Source: Larix kaempferi
Taxonomy: Eukaryota > Streptophyta > Pinopsida > Pinales > Pinaceae
Direction: 5' to 3'
Length of the DNA stretch: 64,000 bases
Assembly: GCA_027924585.1 (NCBI GenBank)
Contig: BSBM01000190.1
Location: 186,001 to 250,000, forward strand
The first letter of the stretch is position 1, and the number at the start of each line of letters is the position of its first letter. This document shows positions 41,827 through 53,480 of this stretch, piece by piece. The notes below the pieces were generated by a model, which ran no database searches, was not told the origin of the DNA, and was given only the letters and a program-made list of their open reading frames with translations. The position numbers were made by a program, and so were the translations under genes.

Positions 41827-43850
41827 AAGGAGATAAAACTGGTAGAAGAGGAAGTCTTTCCTTCTTCTCCTGATCTTTGAATTATTTTTGGGTTATCTTC
41901 ATTAGTATATATATGTAAATATGTTTTTGTTTTTCAATAACAAAGAGTCATTTCTAACAATTGATTGCATTCTTACAGGAAGCTCATTGGTATGATCAAA
42001 CTTATGAGATTTTTCAAATTAAAACAAGAAGACTCTTTCTCCTTTCTTTTTGTACATATATGTTTGTTTTGAATAAATTTGAATCATCTAACAAGTGGTT
42101 TTGCAGTATGATTACAAGAACCTCACAAGCATCCCATGCAATATTTGAAAAAGGAAGTACTTAAAACAATTATTTATAAATTTTCCTTCTTCTGTGATTA
42201 TTGTTGGAAATTGAAAATTGAAAGCATCATCCTTAACCACTTTCTTGTGTGATTCTACATATGGTACCTGATTCAAGCATGTACATTTCTGATTCTTTAT
42301 CAGAATATTTGCTTAAGAACCTACTTAAATTTCTATGATTTTCAAAAAGCTTTATCCTACACCTATTGACTACTAGTCATCATAGACTCATTATCAAAAC
42401 TTGTCTCTCAAAGCATCTTTAAGAAGGTAGCTCAAAAGGGAATGGCATTTCTATTTTTGTGGGGAACGTTAATGACTTTTTAATGAAGAAGATAGATAGA
42501 AAAGTTGAAGAATAGCTTTAGGTTATTATCTTTTGACATGATCTATAATCTAGGCCATCTTTAACAAAAGATTACTCACAAAGGGTCATTCTAAAATTTT
42601 TGAATTATGTGTTTAGCAGGCTTAGCACACTCTAGTGCCAACCGACTTCCTTACAAAAATATACACATATATCATTATACAAGGAAAACCCACCGGGGTA
42701 CTAAACAGACCTGCTGGCAGCGGATCCATGCTAAGTAATATCTAAAAAATAAGGAAGCTTGGGAAGTGCAAGTAAACCCGTCGGGGTACTGAACAGGCTT
42801 GCTGGCAGCGGGGCTATGCTTGCAAGGTACCAAGATAAACCCGTCGTGGTACTGAATAGGCCTACTGGCAGCAGGACAATATCGGGTAAAAGAGTTTTAT
42901 TTAATGCATTGCTATCCACATGGCTCATAAAAGCTCCGAGTATACAAACACATGTTCAGGCCAGTTATTTATACTGTCATTAGAGAATAGCTGTAAGTTG
43001 GACTTGGACCCTATCATCTAATTCACACATTACCTATAATATGTTATCCTAGAAATGGGACCCATAACTATAGAAGTCTCATGAACTCTACAGTGAACCT
43101 TATCTATATTCTTCGGATGACAAGAAATCTTCACAATGAATTATGGATGACTAGTTTTCCTATGGCAATCTCTTTACAACAATTATCCTATCATTTTTCA
43201 TATGATCCTCTTAAGCACTATTGTGTTCTTTTTGATGAATGTACATATCTGAATCATCTATCTTAACTAGTTGATATTCTATTTTTCTTCTATTATTGCA
43301 TCATTTTTAGAATCTATTGGAAAATTTTTCAATTAAAAATATTTGAATATTGATTAATTTTTATTTGATGGCTTGAGGACACAACATATTTTCGGTTTGG
43401 GGGAGATTCAGAATTGTTTTTACTTTCTAACTATTGATGAAAAAGTATGTATCTTTGGTAAAATAATAAGGTGTTTTCAGGATAATGCAAAAAGCAGAAG
43501 GGAGCTCGTTTGGATTAAAGACAAATAAGAAAGGACATGACTTAAAAGTTCCAGAAAAGCAGGTTTACAACAACTCTGGTGTACTGATAAATTCCAGAAA
43601 AATTCTCTACATAATTAGCAACATCCAGATCCATCAAAACATGTTTTTGTACAAAGGTCTGTATGAAGGATTGAATGAAGGGTCGAATGACGATCCGAAT
43701 AAGCTGATGAACGAGGCAAATAAATAGCAATATGAAGGGAGTATTGAATGAAACCATAGCTCGAAATAAGATTATGCCAAGTCATTTAAAATTTTTTTGA
43801 CTTTTGTTGATATATCTAACTAACTAGTCATAACAAGGATCGAATTAAGA
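41827..43850 (+). other. e4 interior without recognised coding
   Basis: No RT, RNase H or integrase motif in any frame. It contains the repeat at 42686-42890 and an internal polypurine-like GGTTTGGGGGAGA at about 43396-43408. Athila/Tat-type elements often have such a second tract between pol and an extra 3' open frame, which fits the coding that follows at 44336. Confidence 0.55.
42686..42890 (+). repeat. Three imperfect repeats (AAACCCGTCGGGGTACTGAAC)
   Basis: AAACCC(A/G)(C/T)CG(G/T)GGTACTGAA-like blocks start at 42686, 42774 and 42837. Each is followed by AGGC(C/T)TGCTGGCAGC or a close variant. Spacings are 88 and 63 bp. Confidence 0.85.
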
Positions 43851-44335
43851 CACTATCTTTGCATACTCATCCTGTCTTATCAAATAAATTGTCCAATCAT
43901 ACAGTTCGGGCGCTGTCTTATGAATCCCATCCTCCATTTAAGAGTTATCGTGCCACTTATCATTCATGCATTAAAGAATTACGATCGTTCATGAGTAATT
44001 ATGTCCCTCATAAAATTTATGTTCAACCTGTCCAAAGTTTTACTTTGGAAATGGTTGAATACATTATAAACCATATAAAATCATAATTACATAGTTCTAA
44101 GGTGGCACACGACTCAAGGTAGCTCAAATTATGGCGTATCACTCGTACATGTGAGATCTCTCTCCATGATCGTTCAGTCATTCAAACGACCCTTGTTTTA
44201 AACCTATCCCCTGCGTAAAACCTGCCTCATTCTGCTCATTATTCATCTACCCTGAACCTATCAAACCCTGCAATTTCGTGCATTCCCTCTACCCAGCCGC
44301 ATCCATCGACCTCATAGCCATCATGCCAAATCATC

Positions 44336-45749
44336 ATGAACCTGGTAGCTACTAGGATCTCCTATGCATCTCCGAATTCAAGGCTTACCGTGAGATATTT
44401 ATGCGTGCTGGATGGGGTTCATTCCTTCTCCTCCTTGACGGCCACGACCATGAAATCTCCGTACTGTTTGCAAATGTGTTTGATGGTAAGACGACTAAGG
44501 TCAGCCAGCTTACCTTCACAGTAACAGAAGAAGCCATAGCCGCATCTACAAAGCTTCCCAGACAAGGTGTCCGTTGGCACAAGCATTGTTCCTCCCATGA
44601 ACGGCTCAAAATTTTGCCCTCAAGGACGAGTATTAGCATGTTGAAGGTGCAAAAGGAGTTCATCGAGAATGGGTTAGGCCCGAGTACGTTGAACCATTAA
44701 CTATCATTATTCACTTAATGACCTGTGAAGGTAAGTTTTCAGTATTCAAAGCCTGTCATTTCTGATTATTGGCACACTTTGTTAATAATCAACCCCTAAA
44801 TTTCCCTTTCTATTTCCTCAAAATCCTAGAAAAGATGTTTAGCCAGGTTCGAAAGAATACTATTAACCCTACTGGCAGCTTGTATCACCATTGCCTTATA
44901 AAAATCACGATTACCCATCAATTGGGAGAAAAGGGTCAGACTTGGGAAAGTTTTGTTTTTGAAACCCTGAACCCTCACCTAGTCAATAAGTCCACTGTTA
45001 AATACCCATCTTCTCGGAAATGCCATCGTTTCCTAACCCGTAGCAATGAGCTAACCCAAAACCCTGCCAAGGAAGAAAAGGTTTCCAAGGTTGTAAGGTT
45101 TAGTCAGGATTCCCCCGGAGAAATACGCCCTAATCATGCATCTTCCCCTGAGCATGTCCATGAGGATACATCCACAGAACCCTTGTTCTTTTCACTAATA
45201 CCCACGAATTCAAGAAGGGATAACCGGGACCAGACAGTTGACCCAACCATCATCTAGTCCGACGACCAGACCATTGATCAGTCCATCGATCAGACAGTCA
45301 TTGAGCCAATGCACTCGGATAATCCCAGTAATCAAGTCAATGAATCTATCCTTGGGTCTCCTCTCCTTGCGTTGGTTAATTTATTAGCCAGTCTACTTGA
45401 GGAACCTGTCTTGGAGCCTACCTCTATACATACTGAAGATAAGGACATTGAGGCACATATTCCATCTGCTGATTTCGAATTACCTTTGAAGGGATCAAGC
45501 CCACAAAAGGATCTTGTGTCTCTAAGAGAAGTCTTTGTTCCACTCCAGCAGACCGTGGATAGACTAAACCAGGATGTAGCAGAGCTTAGAAATCAGAATG
45601 GGAGGTGTGAAGAAATCATTTCCGGGCTTCATAAAGAAAACAAGGACTTGCATTTCCAAGTAAAGTGTTTGGAAAATTTAGATAAAGCCAAAACTGCTTC
45701 TAGCCTCTCTTTCCACTTGAAGTATGAGAATTTGAAGGAGCAGCTCTAG
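44336..45749 (+). pseudogene. e4 extra open frame: plant-transposon-type domain plus coiled coil
   Basis: Pieced across one frameshift (about 44650-44700) and stops (TGA 44763-44765, TAG 45255-45257). The first part, RAGWGSFLLLLDGHD, FANVFDGKTTKVSQLTF, VTEEAIAASTKLPRQGVRWHK, then HFVNNQPLNFPFYFLKILEKM, has the residue pattern I associate with the 'putative plant transposon protein' domain (PF20167-like) that accompanies large plant Gypsy elements. The second part (45309-45749) is acidic, then helical with heptads (LREVFVPLQQTVDRLNQDVAELRNQN, HKENKDLHFQVKCLEN), a likely coiled coil. Role unknown. It sits where Athila/Tat-type elements carry an additional 3' frame. The domain name is from memory and needs a profile search. 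Confidence 0.55.
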
Positions 45750-45869
45750 AAGTTGAAATCCAAATCCACTTCTTCATCTAAGTCGAAGGCAGCTGCTACC
45801 GTAGCTCATCCTTCTTCCTATTTTTTTTTTTTTACTTTGTTTGCTCAGTGGGACTTGGCATATCTACGA

Positions 45870-45879
45870 TTTGGGGGAA
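45870..45879 (+). promoter_or_regulatory. e4 polypurine tract
   Basis: TTTGGGGGAA directly before TGTTGG of the 3' LTR. Confidence 0.85.
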
Positions 45880-48462
45880 TGTTGGTGTCCATTTTGTCAC
45901 CATTTTTCAATATCAAATACACTTTGATTGGCATTACTTTCACCATTTTTGATGCAATAAGTCACTTTCTTTTCCATTCAGACCGTCAAATGGAGCAGGT
46001 ATGCGTTTATTCACACATCATATGAATTTTGGGTTAAAACTGTTATATTATGGTTTATTGATGTTTATTTGTCATGTTTAGTAACTATCTTTCGTTTTGC
46101 AGGTTCTGGCTCTCAAACGAATGTTCAATTTGAACATGCATTGAAGTTGTGAACGACCAATCGCATTCAGCTCATCATTCAGCCCCACATTCATCCCATG
46201 AAATCTATGGTTGAGGTACGCTCGGGCCGTTAGAGAGTAAAACGATGTGTGGATTCTGTTTGGGACATGGTCCTGATGATACGTAAGTTGATGTTATGGA
46301 AGATTCTTTCTCCTGCGCGCTCAACTTGACATCACATCCATCTCTGCCCACGTCAAAGGAGCATTAACGTTTCAACAACTGTGTGAAGGATCAATGCCAT
46401 GGGATTTGGAACAAAGCTCTGTGTGATGTCGTGAGTTTTATGAGGTCGTTCATTGGTTACTAGGTGTCATGAAATGATTAAGCAGATCCGTCCCTTGGCT
46501 TATGCGTGTCACGAGCTATTAAACAAAGCTGTTTTTGGGCATTCAAGATAGTCTGTTATTAAGCAGTCGAACACTAAAGGGTCGACTTGCTTTCTCCATT
46601 GTAACGTTGTATAAATAGACGTCCCTGTAGCAGAGACGAGTTAGTCATTAGTCAGTCAGTCTTTTCATATTTAGACTTGCCTATATTTTCAGCTACAAAT
46701 GGATACCAAAGCACTGTAACTCCGTCTTTTATTAATACAATTCTGTCCCAGTTTTATGGAAATTTATCAGCATGCGTGGTGATTGACTGATTAAGGCTCG
46801 GCCTCAGTTTGCTGAGACAGGCCCCTCAACGACCAGTGGTTTTCATCAGTGTATATAAATTGTCTTTGTCTATTGTAGATAAACCATGTCGTTATTTCAT
46901 TTATGTATCTGCTTTGTATATGATGTTTTCGTTCTGTGATATAAAATAATGTTGTACTGTTTATGTAAATGATGTTTCTATTTATGTTATGTATATTTTG
47001 CTGCTGTTTATATCAATGTTTCCAGAAGTTAAATGGTGACCGGCCACACTTACGTTCATTTAAGCTTGCTTTAAAGAATAGGTCACACTTAGGTTCATTC
47101 AGTTTGCTTTAGTAGTTTGGATTGCATTTAGTTCATTTAGTTGCTTAAATAGTTTTATTTAAAAGATTCAGCTTGCATAGTTAATTTAGAATCTAGTTAG
47201 TTTCACCTCTTAGATATGCTCCTAGACTAAAGTTTTGTAGTTTCTCTCCTGTAGCATAAGATTAGCTTAAATTACATCTCAATCTCATACAAATAGTTAG
47301 TTTTCTAGATTATGCTTGACCATAGATAGCTTTTTCTTATTCCTAGCTCTTAATTAGCTTATCCATTGCTTTCCCTGCACTGTAGGATCATATGCATCAG
47401 CAAGCTGGTAGATAAGATAATCCCATCTTCTCTTCCGACATTCGGATAGTCATCCGAACCGACATTCGGACCTTAATATTTCTTGCATCATTTTGCTTAA
47501 TCAGAATCTAGTTTCTTAGGTTTTTCAAATTGTAATCTCTTTCAACATTTCTTTTAACAGTCATTAAGATTTTGTTATATTTCGTATGAAGTTTTAATTA
47601 AGTTTTGTCATTGTCTTTAGTTGTCATTCTCTCTTTCCTTTAAGCCTTGCTTTAGTTGTTTACAAGTTGTCTTTTCCTTATGTTGACTTATCAATGCTTT
47701 ATGGTTACAAAATAGTTTCATTTTCAATGCAACTTATTGTATGTTAATAATATCATTGTTAGATTAAGTTTAGTAATTTCATTCTCCAATCATTTCAGTC
47801 TTAGATTATTCTTCTCATAATGAATTCATGGAATAAAATTTAGTTCAGAAGTACAATATATTTATCAAGTTTTCTACTTGCTTCTGAAATTAAACATCTT
47901 TATCAAGTTTTCTACTTGCTTCTAGACTTCTTTAGTTCAAGTCCCTCATTTATAAATAGGAGATAGGTCATTATATTTAAAGTTAATTGTAGTTGGATAA
48001 TCTTTAGCTTGCATTTATTTGTAGAAGTTAAATTAAATTTAGTTCCATTTTGTTTTCTTGTTACTTTTGAAATCCACTTTGATACATTCACCCCTATTCC
48101 CATTACATTTGATATAATTCCTCCATATTCCCAAGGAGAACAGAATTAGATGCTTTAGTGTAGTCTTGAATAATTTGTTTTTGTCTTCTCTATTGTTTAA
48201 TCATAGAATAGAGTAGTATTGTTTGACACTATTTTGATCTGATAGTTCAGATAGGTTCAATTAGTTCCTTTGAAGTTTGACTCGATTTTTCATTTTGAAA
48301 GATATTTCGATATTTTCTCTATTTTATCTTTTAAGGTCTGACAAGCCAAAATTTAGGTATCATTCTACCTTAGCATATACTTTGTCTCAACTCTAAGATT
48401 ACCAACCCCGGTCGATAATTAAATATTCGGTGTTTTCTTTGAGATAGCTCACACACCCAACA
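45880..48462 (+). repeat. e4 3' LTR
   Basis: Near copy of 37601-40221. TATAAATAGA lies at 46610-46619 with the adjoining hairpin improved to CGTC...GACG arms. It ends CACACCCAACA, then GGACC. Differences from the 5' LTR are scattered substitutions and several indels, clearly more than between the e1 LTRs. Confidence 0.9.
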
Positions 48463-50198
48463 GGACCCATGATTTTCAAAGAGTAATATGCAGGTCCAGA
48501 ATATGTTATTGTAGCCAATAACATTAATATCATTCCATCAGTGAAGATCCATAGTCAGCTTGAAGAGGAAATCATTTCTACAGGAGAATTGCAGCTAGTT
48601 TTAGAGGAAAATCACCAGGGTAAGAAGCTAGTATTCAGTGGATGCACCCAGGAAATGCAGAGGTCCGAGTGGGATGTTATTTGAAGAGAAAATAGGCTTC
48701 CCATTCTCCAATATCAGCTTCATATCTCATCTCCACTTCTTCTTCCACTTCTACATCTTCCTCAGCTAGATTTGGAGGAGTTTCTCTTGGAGAAGAGAGC
48801 TAGTTTGGTGAGTGCTCCCCAGTGAAGATCAACAACTCAGAGTGAAGACATATCATACATCCAACCTTTAGATGGTATGATAATCCACTTCATAACAGAG
48901 CCAAATTAATTTTCTACTTTTCATCTTCATTCTCTCACTATTGTACTGAAAATCTAGCCTGTGAGGAATTGTACTTTGGAAGGCAAGAAAATAATAAGAA
49001 AGAAAGTGTTCTTAAGATATATTTTGACTTATGTCTATTCAATATCATTTATCAGAACTTTATTTAATATCAGATCATATTTATTAATTATTGGAGCAGT
49101 TTGATGGATTAAATTGCAAGACTAGCTAGTTGGGTGCTTATTCTAGACTAGTTTCACCATTTTTACTGCTAAATCTATTCTGAACATCCATTTTGCATTC
49201 TGTTAGTTGGAGGAGGTTGATAAATAAATATAATACCCATATCAGTCCCTTTATTAATAATTTGGATGCAATTAGTTTCATTTGGAAGAGCCTGTAATTC
49301 GACTAGACCAGCTGTCCACGGTGTGTATTTTATCTCCCAATCACTCCAAAACTTCCCAAGTTCACTAACACATTATCCCAACATATTTTATAAGTTAATT
49401 GATTGTTATAACTCTTCAATAAACTCTGATAACCCTCACCCAGTCTTGTTGGCATATGCTAGAAGCCCAGGTAGCCTCGAAGTAGGCAATAGTGTTGCTC
49501 TATTGCTGAAAAGTGAATGGATATAGTACTTGGTGCCAATGAATTATGATCAGAACTTGTTTAGCTGCTGCTTCACACTCATCCTTATAAATTCCAGAAC
49601 CTAATCTCATTCCTACGATCCCCATTCAGAGTTTCAATCCCCGTCACTTACATCCTGCTCAGTCTGAGAATTTGGCCTTAAAAATTGCAAGTAAATTTTT
49701 ATTAAAACTCTGACTGGAAGACAATATCTTGGTCATATCTTGGATAGGATATTACAGTGAGGTTGAGTTTGGATATTTTATCAGGTTGATATTATTTGTG
49801 TTTGACGCATTTGCTAAACTATTCCCCTTCAAAACTTCTTGTTTTTGGAAAGGATTAATTGCTATTTTAGGCCCCTTTGTATTCTTCTTTTTTGTTGTAT
49901 GGGAAGTTTCATATAATTTATTTGGTTTAAGTCAACCCATTTCATAAAATTTATTTTGTTTATTATAATACCTTTTTCCATTTCAACAACTTCAATATAC
50001 TCATGTACTACAGTAGATTCTAGTACTTAGTTTCTTTTCCTCTCTTTCTCTCTTGTCAATTTTCTCTTGCCACCGTCTTCAACGGTCAACACTTTCTTGG
50101 CTAATTATTCCATCTTCTTATTTTGTATTGGTTTCTCAAATTCCACCTTATCTTTTCCTTGAAGGAGGGCCTCTAAGTAATCCATGGTTGGCATTCAC
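48463..50198. other. Probable continuation of e8 and unassigned DNA
   Basis: Contains no credible gene. From 48468 it should be the right half of the e8 LTR. I saw no primer binding site or repeat partner to prove it. Frames of 60 to 90 codons at 49266-49526 and 49729-49947 have no recognisable motif. Confidence 0.4.
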
Positions 50199-51080
50199 TG
50201 TAATACCGCCATTTTTGACCCTTGAATGTATTAAATCACATTATGTAAAATGATGTAAATATGTTAGTAAAGATTCCTAGTGTAGAGCTGAAGGCCAAGG
50301 TCCTACTAGTGAATGGATAGGCATGCATAATGTAAATATTTTTATATTGGCCATGTGGTTGGCTTGTCACGATGACTCAAAAACTATGTAAATATTATGT
50401 TGGAAAATAATAAAATGGTCCAACATGTGTATGTAAAGAGCACTATAGGGGATATGATACCATTAGAGGGGAAGATTAAATGGGGCATATGAGAGAGTAA
50501 ATTCTCTTTTTCCAAGTGTTAGCCTTATAACTCATCCATTTATTCCATATTCCTTGATTGAACCATTTACCTCTTTTTGAGTTATTAAATCCAATCATTG
50601 AAAGCATGATGAGGTTGGTGGGAAAGTCTTCTCATGTATTTATGGAAGTGTGGGATGAATACACTTTTATGACAATTGTAAGAATAATTCCTTCTATGGT
50701 AATAAGTAATGTCAACTATATTTTCACCAATTCTCAACTATGTCAACTAAAATGTCAACTATATTTTCACCAATCCTCTCATCTCCATTGGATTCTATCA
50801 CTCATTTTCCATGTAGAATTCATACATTACATAGCTCCGTGCAATTTTTCTCCATTTCCAATTAACCAAAATTTGAAATTAACCAAAAAATAGTATCGCA
50901 AGAAGGAAATTACATACAATAGAGTGAAGAGGATGGATGTAGGTGACCATAGAAGTTGGACAAGATAGGAAAATTTACCCATTGTTTATTTGTTGCTCCT
51001 GGATGCTTGATAAGTCATGAATTGATTTTATAGGAGCTTCTTTAAAAGCATACAATAAGTTGGACTCTTTTTGCACACAA
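50199..51080 (+). repeat. LTR fragment of the e5 family
   Basis: Starts TGTAATACCGCCATTTTTGAC and follows the e5 5' LTR for about 880 bp: GTAAATATG, GTGGTTGGCTTGTCA, AATAATAAAATGGTCCAA, CATTAGAGGGGAAGA, TGGGATGAATACAC and so on, to TGCACACAATG. The rest of the LTR (about 520 bp in e5) is absent. Confidence 0.75.
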
Positions 51081-51204
51081 TGAAGAGCACTATTTGTTAG
51101 AAAAACAGGACCGCAGAGAAATAAAAATAAGCAAGATGCAAATATAAATCACATAAACATAATACAAGAGAGACACCAATATAACTTGTTTTACCCAAGA
51201 TGGG

Positions 51205-51455
51205 TGTCATGTCCCCTCCCATCGATCCAACGCAAGGAAGGGAACATGACTATGATTCTGGTATTTTTCAATAACTCAGACCCATTCATCAAATGCATAT
51301 TCAAAATAACAAAACGGAAATAAAATCTAAATCCACAAACATTTCACTTGCATACACCAGTATAATCACAATAGTCAATAATTAAAGACCTTATAGAATT
51401 AAAACAAAAGAGAATACTCATATACAACTGCAACGTTCCACCTATTAAATTTCAT
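51205..51455 (+). repeat. LTR-end fragment resembling the outer end of the e0 LTR
   Basis: Begins TGTCATGTCCCCTCCCATC; the minus strand from 17672 begins TGTCACGTCCCCTCCCATC. Weaker similarity continues to GCAACTGCAACATTCCACC (minus strand, near 17400) versus ACAACTGCAACGTTCCACC here. It interrupts e6-like LTR sequence. Confidence 0.6.
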
Positions 51456-52360
51456 ACAATCATAGCATAATAATTCAATTGCATAAACAAGATTACTAGA
51501 AGAAATACAAAGCACAAAAAAATAACAAAAGAGTTTATCATGGGAAACCCAAACGGGACAAAACCTAGCAACCTTCTTATAGAGATGATAATTCCGATAT
51601 CAAAGTGTTAGGTTATACGAGCATACATAATTACTTGTGAGAGAAATAAACTAAAAACAAGCAATGAAATAATAGACACACAATTTCCTGGAAACCCCAT
51701 ACGGGGAAAAATCAGTACCCAATGAAGATCTTCATTACCCTTGACCTAAACCGGCCAAGCCGGGCCAAGTGAGCTCACCCGCTAACCTCCAGGCCACTTT
51801 ACAATGGAGCCTCCTCGAGCCTTATAAAGGCTTCCTTACATGCAATACCATGGGGAAATACCATGGGCTACAAGAAACCATGTGCCCAAAAACATGTGCT
51901 AGACCTAACCAACTTTGACTCAATCCCGAGTCAAGGTTAACCCTAACACAAAGTACAATCATAAAAGAGAAAAAGATGGAAATGCTTTCCAAATATAGAA
52001 ACCCAAAAACAGTCTTCTTGTCCAGCAGATGCGAACTTCTCTCTCTTCGAGTGATGAGAACTTGAGTGAATGAGTGAGTGTGATAATGAGGTGACTTTAC
52101 CTCTTATTTATACAAGTTCAAAACTGAATTTTACCCTAGGTGAGCTGACTTCTCTAATTTACTGGGATGACTTCACTTGGGGGGAAATTAATAATTTAAA
52201 TTTAATCTTTTCTTTTGCTTCTTTTCACCCCAAGGTTTACATTAATTCTTTCAAGGGCTTACATATTTAATTACATCAAGTTCATCTCCCTTAGGATTTA
52301 AAATCAAGTACAATAGAAATACAATAAATAATGTCTTCTGAAGCTGTACAAAATCCAACA

Positions 52361-52370
52361 CTCCCTCTCA
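52361..52370 (-). promoter_or_regulatory. e6 polypurine tract
   Basis: Minus-strand TGAGAGGGAG directly before TGTTGGATTTTG. It is the same kind of junction as in e1 to e3. Confidence 0.75.
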
Positions 52371-52495
52371 ACAAGGAAGGTACCCTTTGAAGCAAGATAT
52401 GCTTGATATCTTTGATATTGTTGGGGCAAGGTTTTATATGTTGCTCTCCATCTTTGTAACTCGTTCATATAATAATCCTTTGATGGTGTGTCATA

Positions 52496-52675
52496 CTAAT
52501 ATTTATCATACATATGGTCATAATAATAATCTTCATTCCTACTGAAATTGTAAGAAGTGTTGCATGATGGCACCTCTTCCTCAACCCATTCACATTTTGC
52601 TTCATATTGTTCATAAGCATCTGCATATTCCTCATAAGAATTGTACTCATAGGATTCATCATAATAGTAAGACAT
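52496..52675 (-). CDS. Small Tyr/Glu-rich open frame inside e6
   Basis: From ATG at 52675 the minus strand reads 59 codons to TAG at 52496-52498, then stays open for about 40 more to the polypurine tract (YDTPSKDYYMNELQRW...). The product is strikingly rich in Tyr and acidic residues (MSYYYDESYEYNSYEEYADAY). It begins about 55 bp after the primer site, where gag should start. I do not recognise a family. It may be the remnant of a Gag N-terminus or a chance frame; composition bias alone does not make it a gene. Confidence 0.35.
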   Translation of the reverse strand: MSYYYDESYEYNSYEEYADAYEQYEAKCEWVEEEVPSCNTSYNFSRNEDYYYDHMYDKY

Positions 52676-52728
52676 GGATGCAAATTATTATTCAATGTAT
52701 TATATTAACTCACAGGTGCAAGGAACAT

Positions 52729-52740
52729 GCTTTGATACCA
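52729..52740 (-). promoter_or_regulatory. e6 primer binding site (Met tRNA type)
   Basis: Minus-strand TGGTATCAAAGC, one base (A for G) from the e1 to e3 site, next to an LTR-like end (...GGGACATTACA). Confidence 0.7.
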
Positions 52741-52789
52741 TTGTAATGTCCCTTTTTAATAATTTTATGAAAATGACAAATTTTTCACT

Positions 52790-53480
52790 TTTTTCCCAAG
52801 TTCGACCTTTGACTAGTTTTGATGTCTAGGTCTCCAAATTGCTTAAAATGCTCCCAAATATTATGAGAATCTATATGAATGATATTAATACTTGAATATT
52901 ATGTTCAAGGATGATATAGGACCTTTATATTACTTCTACAAATCCTCTTTTAATTCTGTCCAAAGTAGGGAGTTTGACTAGCAATTCCTGTTTGACTAGT
53001 ATTGGTCTGTTGGTCTCCAAATGACCCCAAATGATTGTATAATGGGTCTGAAGGTATTTTAGAGGTATTAATACATATAAAAGAGGATCATGGATACTTA
53101 AAAACCCTTAAAACACTTCTTCACATTCATTTACAATCATCTGGACAAAGTAGGGAAGATTACTAGTAATTTCGAGCTTCAAACCCCCAATGGTAGATGG
53201 CTCTAAATAGCTCCAAATGATCTAAAATTGTACCAGTAGGTGTATGAATGATTTTAATACATAAAAATGGTGTTTATAGGTGTCTTTTAACCATCAAATG
53301 AATTCTGAAACTCACCTTGGAAATTTGATCAATGTATGGAGTTTTACTAGTAAAATTGTGGTTCAAATCCCCTAGGGGTAGATGATGAAAATGACTTCCC
53401 AAATGCCCTCAATACAAATCAAAATTATGAATGGAATAAGGGGACATATAAAGGACATAAAAATTAACTCATATGCATCA
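52790..53480. repeat. Degenerate tandem repeat, unit about 165-186 bp
   Basis: GACTAG(T/C) or TACTAGTAA anchors follow a GTAGGGA-type start at about 52964, 53150 and 53334, with an earlier anchor at 52811. Each unit also holds GGTCTCCAAATG or GGCTCTAAATAG, CCCAAATGAT and a TTAATACATAAAAA-like segment. Non-coding; copies are strongly diverged. Confidence 0.6.

Larger units (their letters stand above)
37601..48462 (+). mobile_element. e4: large non-autonomous Gypsy-type retrotransposon
   Basis: Two directly repeated LTRs of about 2.6 kb (37601-40221, 45880-48462) start TGTTGG and end CCAACA (CCAATA in the 5' copy). A tRNA-Asp-type primer site follows the first and a polypurine tract TTTGGGGGAA precedes the second. 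The 5.6-kb interior holds a Gag tail with Cys/His residues, a Pro-rich segment, a broken plant-transposon-type domain and a coiled-coil region, but no protease, RT, RNase H or integrase that I can find. It needs a helper of the Tat/Athila type. Inserted in the e8 LTR. Confidence 0.88.
51100..52742 (-). mobile_element. e6: miniature Copia-like LTR element
   Basis: On the minus strand: primer site TGGTATCAAAGC (52729-52740), an interior of only about 360 bp, a polypurine tract (52361-52370, TGAGAGGGAG) and an LTR starting TGTTGGATTTTGTACAGC at 52360, with TATAAATAAGAGG near 52104-52113. The LTR runs left to about 51456 and perhaps on to 51100 around the 51205 fragment. The expected right-hand LTR beginning TGTAATGTCCC at 52742 does not visibly match the left one, so the element is either rearranged or two remnants brought together. 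Confidence 0.55.

Noticed and set aside
45309-45749. Coiled-coil frame as a host gene
   Set aside because: It is in phase with the upstream degenerate frame from 44766 across a single TAG and lies wholly between the e4 LTRs, so it belongs to e4.
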